Source: Apostichopus japonicus (taxonomy: Eukaryota > Echinodermata > Holothuroidea > Aspidochirotida > Stichopodidae). From it: 64,000 bases of DNA. A model generated the notes under the pieces. That model did not search any database. It was not told where the DNA came from and was given only the letters and a program-made list of their open reading frames with translations. The DNA lies in NCBI RefSeq assembly GCF_037975245.1, contig NC_092570.1, positions 4,620,001 through 4,684,000 on the forward strand. The letters run 5' to 3'. A program made the translations under genes and the position numbers. The first letter of the stretch is position 1. Each line of letters starts with the position of its first letter. Of the stretch, positions 26,201 through 36,500 are shown in pieces.

Positions 26201-29200
26201 GTTTGTACATTAGTGTCGTAGTGAACTAGTTACAGTTTTGTGGTTAGACGTCTCACATGAAAAGCCTTGTGTCTGATTATCCAGCCAGATTGGTCTGCCT
26301 CAAATTTGTTTCTCCTCCCTTGCATGTACACATGAGCTGAAGATGAATTAGTAGTTATCTGCATCAAATGTTGCCAAACTGTTTTCATTTCAGAACCGGC
26401 ATACACTTTTAACTTATGCCCACAACCATCTCGTAGAAGAGAAAAGTCTGCACCTCGGCCAGTCGGAGATAACTCCCTGAAAACACATTCCATTTAAATT
26501 AAACCGCGGAATCACAAATATTATTACATCATCTCTGCAACATTAAGTGACAAATGAAATTCATTGCGTTACCTTTTCTCGTATACCATAATCAAAATAA
26601 CTTGTTTTTATGGAAGTTAACGGATGGCTGTGTCATAGGGAAGATCCCAAAGGTAGATTGGGTTTTTGTTTATGTTTAGGTTGTGGATTAATAATTATTG
26701 ATTCGGTTTAAGATTATTTCAATTCCTTGGCTTCCTCAGAATAAGAGAAAGTTTGTACCGAAGACTAAGGCTAAAAATCGGACCTTTTTACGATAAGCTT
26801 TTTACAGCTATGGAAATGGAAGTGCAACCACTACAAGGCAACCATTAAGTTAGGCCTAGCATGCCAGATGTCTAACTTGTAGATTATTTTCATTTTGCAG
26901 AGAATAAAGAAACTTTACAGTGAAGACTTCATATCCTGCCCGGTGAGTGTTTTAAAAAAATTTAAGCAAGGCATCAATGTAAACATCAACTTTAATATAT
27001 ATATATATATATTAGCAAAGATATGATTAGAATGAAGAAGTGTCCCAAACAGAAAGGAGAGGTCTTGTTTCATTTGTGGGTTATTTAATGGTTGTCTGGA
27101 GCTGCCATTTTCTGATGTGGAAGTGCTGACACCTTGGTGTAATCTATTCATATGTTCATGATCAAATGTATACTGTGCTATATATACTTTAAGCAACAAT
27201 AGCATTGTCCCATATCTACATTTTTGAATACCTCATCGACAACTTTTCACCCTGGAAAGCGATTTTACTAACCCGTCCTTGGTATTCTATTAACTATACC
27301 GATGGATGGCTAGGTTTGGAACTCCCTTAAGAAAATCATCCACATGTAATAGAATTCCCTTTTAGGGGTATGTTCATTCATCGTGTTATCTTGTTTTTAT
27401 CATTCACTAATTCATTCACTCATTCAATCATCCATTCACTCATTCATCTATTCACCCAGTCATCCATTCACTCATCCATACATTCACTCAGTCAATCATC
27501 CATTCATTCATCCATACACTCATTCAACCATCCATACACTCATTCAACCATCTGTTCACTCATCCATTCATTCAACCATCCAATCACACATTCATCCATT
27601 TATTGCTCACCCATTCCTCCATCCATCCATATGCTCATTCAACCATTCATTCATCCATCCATTCACACATTCATCCATCCATTCATACATTCATCCATTA
27701 ATTCACTCATTCATCCCTTCACTCATTCAGCCATCCATTCACTAATCCATCCATTCACACATCCATCCATTCATCCATTCTCTCAATCATCCATCCATTC
27801 ACTCATCCAATTACTCTTTCACTCATCCATCCATTTGCTCTTCCATTCTATCAATCATCCATTCATCCATCCATTCACCCAATTACTCATTCATCCTATT
27901 ACTCATCCATCCATCCATTCACTCATTCATCTATTCACTCATCCAATTATTCATCCATTCATCCATTCTCTCATTTATTCACTCATTCATATATTCAATC
28001 AATTATTCAGTTTCTTTATTTACTCAGTGAGACTCTTTTGCTATATCTCCTTACAGGTGTGCCGTGCTGACATGAACCCTGGAACTGATTTCGTACCCAT
28101 GATGCCATCAATCAGCTCGCTCCCTTACCTTCGAGTTCTGCTGCTTCCTGTGCAATTCAGAAACGAGTGGGTCGAAAACGGAGAGAGAAAGGTAACAATT
28201 TCACTTTGTCCTGAAACATCTACAAACCAAAGTTTTAATAGATTTAGGCTTTCAATGAATATCTACATTTGGATATCCGAGAGCTGATATTGAAGACAGT
28301 GTGTGGGTTGTGCCCTCATCTTTGAGACCACCACACAACCCTTAAAAAATATCAGCCCTATATGGCAAAATACTTGGATCAAAGTTTTGAGTCTTGCACC
28401 AGATGAAAATACACTCCTTTTTAATATACTAAGATCTACCTTAAGTTTCAATATGCTTTGAGCACATTCAGCCCATCGTGTGAGCTTTTCACCCCTCCTG
28501 CCCCCTCCCTCCCCCCTTGGGAAATAACCAGTTTCAGATTCATCCCTCTATTTCCACTCAGTTACTATGGAAGCAGAGTGCATACTCACTACCAAGAGTT
28601 GTATCATATGTACCTATCGTCTCCTCATTTCATTCCTCCTACCCCCACCCCCCCCCCCCCCTTGGGAGATAACCAGTTTCAGATTCATCCCTCTATTTCC
28701 ACCCAGTTACTATGAAAGCAGAGTGCATACTCACTACCAAGAGTTGTATCATATGTACCTATCGTCTCCTCTTTTCACCCTTCCCCCCCCCCCCTTGGGA
28801 GATAACCAGTTTCAGATTCATCCCTCTATTTCCACCCAGTTACTATGGAAGCAGAGTGCATACTCACTACCAAGAGTTGTATCATATGTACCTATCGTCT
28901 CCTCTCTTCATCCCTTAGATGATGCTGTTTGGTCATCCCAATGTCCTCTACATAATGAACAAAGTCAGCGGTGACGATCTCTTCTCCCAGCTCGAGAACA
29001 TAGCTCCCGTCTCAGCAGACTTTGCTGTAGCGCTCACTGATAGCCAGGTCGGTACCGCTCATCTCTAATATCTAGAAAAAAAAAGTCGTCAGTGCTTTGA
29101 CTTTCATATTGAAAGCAAGAAAATTTAGCTTGACATGTAAAATAAGGTCTTCTGCGTGTAAGATCATATAAACGAATGAGCCAAAGTATTGCCTTGTCTT

Positions 29201-32200
29201 CCAACATGTTTGCAATATTTGGGTTTGGAGGCATGGCATCTTCGTTTAAGTCCTCTTTCATAAGTATGTGAGCAAATCACAACTCATGCATGATACAGTG
29301 TTCACTTCTCGGTCTTTTGGTTAAGATCATGTGCAGCATTATGTTCCCCTTGTAGGGGAATCATGATACACACTGGACCATGATCACACAATCACAGTCT
29401 CGATGCAAGGGGGCCAGAGATTGAGAGCGGATCTGTCGTTTGGTTTTTTGTGCACAGGTTCTTTCATGGGTGACTTTCCTTAGAAAGCAACCTGGGCCTG
29501 ACTGCTATGTTTATACATAGTTGTTCACAAAATGCAGAAATATGATTTTTGCAAGATTGTACGAAATAAGTTTCCTCACTATGTCATATCCAATGCCCTG
29601 CCTAATCTCAATTGTACCCTCCTATGTGTACTGATTCTTCTGTTTTCTAAATTTACCGTGTTCTTAAAAGAAAAGAAGAAGAAGAGAAAAAGTAGAAAGC
29701 CATTTTCTCCTCATCTAAGACAATCAATTTATCAATTTTTCTTGTTGTAACCTTAAAGGGAAGGCGCTGCTCCAGATGTCCGTACGACCTTCAGTGTACG
29801 GGTTGTCATCTGGCCCGAGAGGTGGACATCACCCTGTCTCCGGACGACCACCTGACGGTCTGTTTCTACGACCTGACCCTACAAGCAGTGGAGGAGGCCA
29901 ACCGTTCCCTGGACCATGAGACCATGGACCATCTGGAGAGTAACGACCCCATCACATTACAGGACTGCTTTAGAGCTTTCACAGCAAGGTAGGCTGCAGC
30001 ATAGTAGTGGTGAGACTTGGAGTAGGTGTGGGAGGGTCAGGTGGGGGGTGGGGTGGGGTTGTTTCACACGACTAGGTAGGGAAAGGCGTATGTTGGTGGT
30101 TTGTTAAGTATTTTGTACAGATTTCACTTCTGTTTTGACCATGTAACCTACCAGGTAAATAATTATCAATAATAAATAATTATCAATTATTATCAATAAT
30201 TATTCAATAATCAATAATAAATAATTATTATCAATAATTATCAATAATTAAATAATTATCAATAATATATAATCAGGTAAATAATTACAACAGATGTCGG
30301 TATTTGGTAAATGTTTTATCGAGAGTGAAATGTTGTCCAATTTGATAAACTTATTATATTAGAGCAGCCCATTCATATTACACTCCTTGTTGGCCATTGA
30401 AACAACCAGTTGATTATTTCTTCACACTTTCTTCAGTGAGGAACTGGACGATAACAACCCCTGGTTTTGCCCAGAATGCAAGAAACACCGGAAAGCCATG
30501 AAGACCATCGCTATTCAGAAGTTTCCCAACACGCTGATCGTCTACCTCAAGAGGTAAATTACAAACCTTCTGCCAGGATTTTCTTCTTATTCCACCCTTT
30601 CGACCAATTGCAAAATTCTCCTCCATGGTTTAAACTCCAAACTAGCTCGTAGGAGAAGGAGGTTAGGAGAGCGATCGCCTTAGTTGTTTCAGCCGTTAAT
30701 GGAATGATGCTTACCATCGGTTCAGCCACTGTTTGTATCAATCGATCAAGCATCTAGCCACTGTATAGATGACTCTATGAGTTAGGAACTTGTACAGTTA
30801 CAAGCTTCGGAGAGTCTTGTCAGCTAATGATGATGGTAGTTATGTTAATAAATAAATAATAAATATGTCATTTATGTAGAGTTAAATCACATAAAGTATC
30901 AAAGTGTTTCACAAGAAACAATAAAAAGGAAATAAATACAGTGAAAACAAATAATAACCTAATAAAAATAATTTTTAAAATACCAACACAAAAAAGTAAA
31001 ACAATAAGAGGTTATTAAAAATACAATAGGAGGTTATATAAAAAACATTAGGAGGTTATAAAAGTACAATAAGAGGTTATAACACACAAGAGATTATAAA
31101 AAAAGTAATATTACGTAAAAATAACTTTTAAATAAATACGTCTCCAAACGACATTTATATATTGGCAGCGTTGGACTGGTCCTAATGTGGTCCTAATGTT
31201 GGACTGGTCCTATGTTGCGTCCATGCTATCACGAACATACTAGCAACTCACCTGGAACTCAGCACAAGATATTAGTATTGTTGTCACATTTGGATGTAAA
31301 GAATGAGAAGCCAGTCAGCTATGATATATAATTCAATCTTGAGGTATCAATATTCCATAAAGTGTCCTCCAACAGAATCCATACTAATTTCTTTCTCAAG
31401 CCTCCTAATTACAGTACATGCTAGTGACAGATTTAAAAAAGTGGGGGGGGGGATTGAAGGGGGGAGACTGCTCATAGCATTACTTATAAAGAGAACTTTT
31501 ATACAACAAAAAGCAACAGAAACACTGTAGTTTGTAAGATTTTGTATTTCTGGTTAAGATTTGAGTAACAACTTGATTGTCCAAGTTTCCATAAGTTTTG
31601 TTACCTTTTAAGGTATATATGTTTATAATGGGATTTTTCGTTTGTTTTTTTCCCTCACTGTAGATTTGTATTTCACCAGTTCACGAGTACAAAGCTTGAC
31701 AATAAAGTTCACTTTCCGATTGAAGACCTCAGTTTCTCAGAATTCATGAGTCCTGACTGTTCATTGGTCTATGACCTTCAGAGTGCGGTCTGCCATTTTG
31801 GAGGTATGTTCATCGAAACGACATCCAACACAGACTCTTCAGATAGGAAGTTAGATTCCTTGTTTTTGGTTGTGAAATTACTGTCTTGAAAGTTCTGCGT
31901 ATGTTCTTGGGATGGTGCATAAGTTCATACTTTTGTTACAGAGGTTTATCTCTACAATTTATTCAGGCCAGGGTTCTTCAATAATAGGGTTGTTGCAATG
32001 CAAGATTTTCCACATCGATGTATCTTCAATTTGTTTCCCCCACCCCCCCATAAACAATATTATCACCCACCCCCATTTCTGTCTCCTATCGCAATGAACA
32101 TTCATTTCCCCGTTTCAGAAGTAATTTTGTTGCTAGCAGGCTGTGTGATTCATGTTGTGATTTATTATCAAATTAATTTGCTTTTATCTTTTAAACGTCA

Positions 32201-33210
32201 AGTTTCGTGTTTGTGAGTCTCGGCTTAGATATTGCGATATCGTTGAGGATGGTTTGGGCAGACAATATCAGGAATGAACACTCATATTGATATATACATG
32301 GCCTACCATAGCAACAACACTATCCCGTAACCGACTCTTTTCATTATTGCAGGCGTCAACGCTGGCCATTACACCTCCTTCGTTAGAAACCCCATCACCG
32401 ACTCCTGGCAATACTGCAACGACGAAACCATCGAAGAGAGAGCGCCCTCGCTGGAAGATGCAGAAAACATCTACATCTTGTTTTATCAGAGGAAAGGTAA
32501 AACCACAGAGACTGTTAAAAAGAGGGTGAAATACTTCAGCAAGACTGCTGCAGCCTATTACTTGTGCAAAATATTTCCTGCCCATTAAAAAGAGTCTTGA
32601 TATGAAATTATTTTGTACAAAAGTTTTTTTTTTTTTGCATGACAGAGGATAGACCCCCCCCTACGTCCCAGTCATAATAGCAATTAAATTGTAAATTTGA
32701 AATGAAATAAAGATGTTTACAGAGCAGCACGTGGATTGACTTCTCAGAAGCAAATAAAGTCTGTCTTTGGTTACATTGTTAGCCCAGCTTTTACTTAGTC
32801 CCATGTTGTGATTGGCCATTGTAAACTCGGCTATATGAAGCAATCAGCAGTGATATGGTCGATTACTCCTCATCAGATGTCGATGCTCGCATCAAATTAT
32901 AAAGGCTTCTGGTTTGTCTGCTCCTCCTTCAGATACTGTTCTGCCTTTCAAACTTCCGAGACCCATCAAACCTTCAGAGCCGTTACCATCATCCCCCTGC
33001 AAAGAAGTGGAACAGTCTCCAAGCCCCATGGACGACCAGTCGCATTACTCTAACAGCGAGGACATCAACAGACTGCTGGCCTCGCTGAACCAGGAGGAGG
33101 CCACTACACCAGCCCCGACGACGGTGGGAGTAGAAGCTGTACAGGTGAAAGATTCGATGGAGGTGCCAATGAACAGTAGTCTAGAGGCACGATTGAGAGA
33201 ACTGGACTGA
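20279..33210 (+). CDS. Ubiquitin-specific protease, USP4/15/32-type, with RING-like zinc cluster
   Basis: Cysteine deubiquitinase. Exons: 20279-20453, 20849-20926, 21567-21829, 22273-23448, 23980-24073, 24483-24658, 25268-26167, 26901-26942, 28057-28191, 28919-29047, 29759-29988, 30437-30553, 31664-31803, 32353-32496, 32933-33210; 1358 codons plus stop, all phases consistent. Catalytic Cys about residue 102 in GLQNMGNTCFMNS; HDGQEFLALLLD from 173; catalytic His about 1224 in GVNAGHYTSF; third residue N1241/D1242 in YCNDE. Zinc ligands include CNVC (about 598-601) and PWFCPEC. LKSTVICNVCG, the UBL-like blade before YAFEID, and C-x2-C-x5-C-x2-C (1060-1072) resemble USP4/15 and USP32. Two long acidic/Ser-rich insertions occupy exons 22273-23448 and 25268-26167. 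A RING-like C-x2-C, H-x2-C, C-x2-C, C-x2-C set spans 926-970. No N-terminal DUSP domain is visible. Orthology within the family is unresolved. Confidence 0.93.
25910..25996 (+). repeat. 42-bp coding minisatellite, two copies
   Basis: Within the large USP exon 25268-26167, a 42-bp unit starts at 25910 and again at 25952, encoding DPALAGASSCPPGP and then nearly the same with one extra Pro. The copies are almost identical at DNA level, including gatcctgccctggcaggggc, suggesting a recent in-frame duplication in the disordered linker before the RING-like cluster. Confidence 0.85.
27395..28020. repeat. CATT/CATC tetranucleotide-derived tandem repeat
   Basis: About 630 bp of interspersed cattcatccatt, cactcattcaac and similar words in the USP intron between exons 26901-26942 and 28057-28191, ending about 36 nt before the acceptor. 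A long open frame reading repetitive His/Ser/Ile/Pro is a by-product of the repeat, not a gene. Confidence 0.9.
28500..28915. repeat. Three tandem copies of a ~130-145-bp unit abutting a USP exon
   Basis: Each copy has a C-run, cttgggagataaccagtttc, agattcatccctctatttcc, cagttactatg-aagcagagtg, catactcactaccaagagtt and gtatcatatgtacctatcgt. Copies begin near 28510, 28655 and 28785. The third runs into the polypyrimidine tract and AG acceptor of exon 28919-29047, so the repeat unit resembles the intron's own 3' end. Confidence 0.85.
29303..29480 (+). mobile_element. SINE with U2-snRNA-like head, copy 1
   Basis: The head (29303-29345) reads cacttctcggtcttttggtt then aagatcatgtgcagcattatg, a close match (about 36 of 43 positions) to the 5' end of U2 snRNA. 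A body of about 135 bp follows, with gatcacacaatcacagtctc, gagcggatctgtcgtttgg and ending gggtgacttt. The same body occurs twice more in this window, in reverse orientation, at 59446-59572 and 60295-60468. It sits in a USP intron, in gene sense. Confidence 0.75.
30140..30290. repeat. AT-rich aataattatc simple repeat
   Basis: Irregular tandem aataattatcaataat units in the USP intron after exon 29759-29988. No coding signal. Confidence 0.75.
31000..31105. repeat. Short tandem repeat, aggaggttataaaa-type
   Basis: About five copies of a roughly 20-bp unit (acaataggaggttataaaa and variants) in the USP intron between exons 30437-30553 and 31664-31803. Confidence 0.7.
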
Positions 33211-33450
33211 GGAACAGTTTGTAAAGTCTTATACATAGAGGGAGTAGGGATTAGGGAAGGGAGAGATTAGCCGTGGGGGAGGTATGGGCCGTGAACGAGT
33301 GGGAGAGGGGGGGATGAAGAGAAATGGAATGAGGAACAGTTTGTAACTAATGCATAAAGGGATAAGGGGAGGGAGAGTAATATAGGGATTAGCCATTCGG
33401 GAGGTATTGGCCGTGAATGGGTGGGAGGTGGAATGGGGGGATGATGAGAA
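33203..33450 (+). repeat. Tandem duplication at the USP stop codon and 3' UTR
   Basis: A unit of about 121 bp starting at ctgaggaacagtttgtaa, which overlaps the stop codon at 33208-33210, recurs from about 33325 as atgaggaacagtttgtaa. Shared landmarks are gggattag, gggaggtat, ggccgtgaa and gaagagaaatggaatgag. The second copy is non-coding. Confidence 0.7.
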
Positions 33451-33589
33451 ATGGAATGAGATGCATCCATCTCAAAGAAAATGTGAGAAAGCCGTCTGAC
33501 AGGTGCGAGTGTGTTGTGGTGATATAGAATCATAATTCCGTCACATACGAGTATATCTCAGGACGTATAATGTAAGAAGAAACATGAGA

Positions 33590-33595
33590 AATAAA
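33590..33595 (+). terminator. Candidate poly(A) signal of the USP gene
   Basis: AATAAA lies 380 bp after the USP stop codon, the first clear canonical hexamer downstream. Cleavage would follow shortly after. Sequence-only inference. Confidence 0.45.
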
Positions 33596-36500
33596 TTATA
33601 TTAGCCTCCTGATCAACACAAAAACGCTGCAAGTAGCTTCTTTCTAAAATATTTCAATTGTTGCTGAGGTGCAGGTCAGAGATAGTACAGACTATCTGCG
33701 TCTCCCACAGGGTGGTTGCTGTGCCAAGACAGAACCGAGTATTACGTCAGATTAAAAATTGAGATGGATATTAAATATATGAAATCAAAGCATGAACATG
33801 GCTCTACTGTTTGAAGAGTTTATACTTCAGTTGTCCTTTCCCTATAATTCGGTTATTTGGGGCGGTACCTATCAACCCAATCCCCACGAATAAGGGATTA
33901 TATAATATCGTATCGTATTGATATGTGTCATAGCATTAAGTATTCATGCAGCAAAGAAGTGTTATGCATGTTGTGTTATGTTTTAACATTTGTTCCTGCA
34001 CAAAATTAGGAGATGTACAACAGGAGATGAGCACTGTATAGTAAAAGCCCTGTTTGGTGTGAAGGAAAAGTCACTTGGGGATGGGGGGGGGGGGGAATTC
34101 TGAAAAGTATCTCCCTAATGAAGAAGGTTAGCCAGATTGTTTTGTTTGAAGCAACTAATGATAAAAACTGCTTTAGTTATGATTGGAGTTGTTGCAAACA
34201 ACTTTGTCTTCTTATTTTGCCTGGCTTTTAAGTAGTAAATACAGGCTTTAAAAGAGAAGTTGACATTATTGGAAATGAAAGTTGAAGAGTGAATTAAGCT
34301 GTCTGTCAACTTGAACTGTTGTGAGTTTTTACTTAAATTGTTAACTAGCAATGAGAAATTGATGAAAATCAACTCAATGGAAAAGAATTGCTTGAAAATG
34401 TTTGAGAGACTAATAATTAACAGCTCAGATGTTATCAAAGTCATGAAAATGAAGATAAACGAAAAGGCTGGAAGAAGATTAACTAGGCTAGTGATAGCTC
34501 TCCTGGTCACAGTTGTGATATGTAATATTCATGTTTAATCTTGTTTTTTTTTAACATACTGCATTTGAATTGTCATGTCTTGAGTTTGCAGTATCATTTG
34601 ATTGGAAATGGGGCAGGTTGGTCTCATTTCTGCCTTCCAAATCCTCCCCCATTCCACTCCTCCCCCATTCCACCTCTCCCCTAATCTCAATAAACTACAA
34701 ACAAGTGACAATGAAAATCATAAGGTGCTAGTTAAGCCCAATGAGCCAAATGCATTGCTTGCTTTACAGCTCCGGCCCCGCCAGTTGGATCACTGAACCA
34801 ATAGCATTTGAACCCAGTTTGTAGTCCCCTTCTCCATCCACCTTCAGCCCCTTCTTAATAAACCACAATAACCAATTAATAAAACCGATTAATAAACCGC
34901 AAGAACATATTTTTGTTTTTGTATTTTCAAAGAAACTATACCAAAAGGCAATTGATACTTTGTAGTTTGTTTCCTAAGTTTTTTGTTTGTTTGTAAAACA
35001 AGTGTTTTTGTATCTTATTTAAGCAGTTATTTGTGCAAATTAGAACACACATTCCTCCTCTCGATGAGTTTGAAACTCACGGGAAGTTTTAAACGGACAG
35101 GTTTCGTTACGTCCCTTTACATTATATTCTGTTTTCTTAGACAATTGTCATTTCAATGTGCGCATCTCATTAAGTTTGTTGTGTAAGCATAGTGAGTACA
35201 TTTGCTAGCCCTACTCTGTTGACAAGTTTTTTATTTTAATAGCAAAAGAGTGGAATTAATGAACTAAAACTCATAACTTTGTGAGATACAATAGCTCTTG
35301 TTGATGGCAAAGAGCGATTTAAACAGAACATGCCAAATTTGTATGATATATTTTAGATTTTCATTTAGTTTAGTCAAAAAAAAACAAAAAACAAAAGTAA
35401 GAAAAGGAGCTATTAAGGTAAGACTACAGAGAGGCTGTTTGTACATTTACTCAACCAAAATTGATGGTTATTTTGTACAGTGAAAGTTCTATCGCAACAA
35501 ATCCAATTTTTTTTCTTCGTTTTTGTTGCTCTTTAGAACATCATGTTTTGTGACTAATGAGTGTGGCCATTCTTAACATAAGCTTCCACACAGCAGACAT
35601 TTGACTTCAGTGAATGAGAATACTTTTGTGAATCAGAACATGGAGGAATAAATTTTTCAATCACTTTTTCAATAACTTCCTAATTAGTTTAGGCCAATTA
35701 CTGACAACCTTTACTGAAATCTAATTAAATCCACCAATTTGGAATTTCAGATCTCAAGTTTGAATCTCTTTATAGTAAAAAAAATTTAAAATTCTCTGCT
35801 TTTTTTGGCAAACAAATAATAGTAGTAAGGAAGAGAAAAAGAAATTATATCTTCTTAACAGTAATTGAATTTTTTTTTTTTTACATAAATCATGAAGTAT
35901 TTTCAGATTATAACTTTTTGCAAGGGAGTACTTAGTTTTGTTTGGCACACTTATTATCATTGTTTAGCAGGAATCACTTATTGGAAGGGGGGAGGCGATG
36001 GGAGGGGGGAACCTAAATTTATCATTATTTACCAAATTTGAAATGGGTCGCCATGTTGTTGTATGATCACAGCTTCCCGCTTTTCTAAAGATTATGAAAC
36101 ACTTGTCGTCAAGGTTACCTTTGATGAAGTAGATTTATATTATAGTAAGGCTCTTTCATATATTAATAAACCTGTACTGTGTATAGAAAAATTAAGAAAA
36201 GTTGATGATACCTTACCATTCAGTTTCATGAAATGTACAGCATTTTGTATTCTTGTGAGATGACTATTCTTGAGATTGATTTTTTTCCCCCCTCTTCTCT
36301 CTGTTTTTTTGTTTTTCATTTCATTTAAAGAGATCTGTTTTTAAAAAAAGTTTACATTATCAGTGAACAATAATATACAAGGTGCAATACAAGATGGAAT
36401 GTGCCTAAACAAATATGTCTGCCTCATTTTTTTTGGTTGTCATCCAAGAAATAGTGTAGAATGAGAATATTAGATGTGTTGGGATGCTGAAGACAGTTAT

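Noticed and set aside
27370..28287. Long open frame reading repetitive IHSFIHP-like protein
   Set aside because: Produced by the CATT/CATC tandem repeat and only runs by chance into the real exon 28057-28191; another frame is equally open.
28458..28974. Pro-rich frames repeating QFQIHPS
   Set aside because: Come from the triplicated intronic unit; not joined to USP exons in frame.
29303..29345. Functional U2 snRNA gene
   Set aside because: Only the first ~43 nt resemble U2; the Sm site and downstream stem-loops are absent and the sequence continues into a repeated SINE body.
34115..34510. 131-codon minus-strand frame in the intergenic region
   Set aside because: Low-complexity Ile/Phe/Leu/Asn content typical of AT-rich noise; no promoter, splice or family support.
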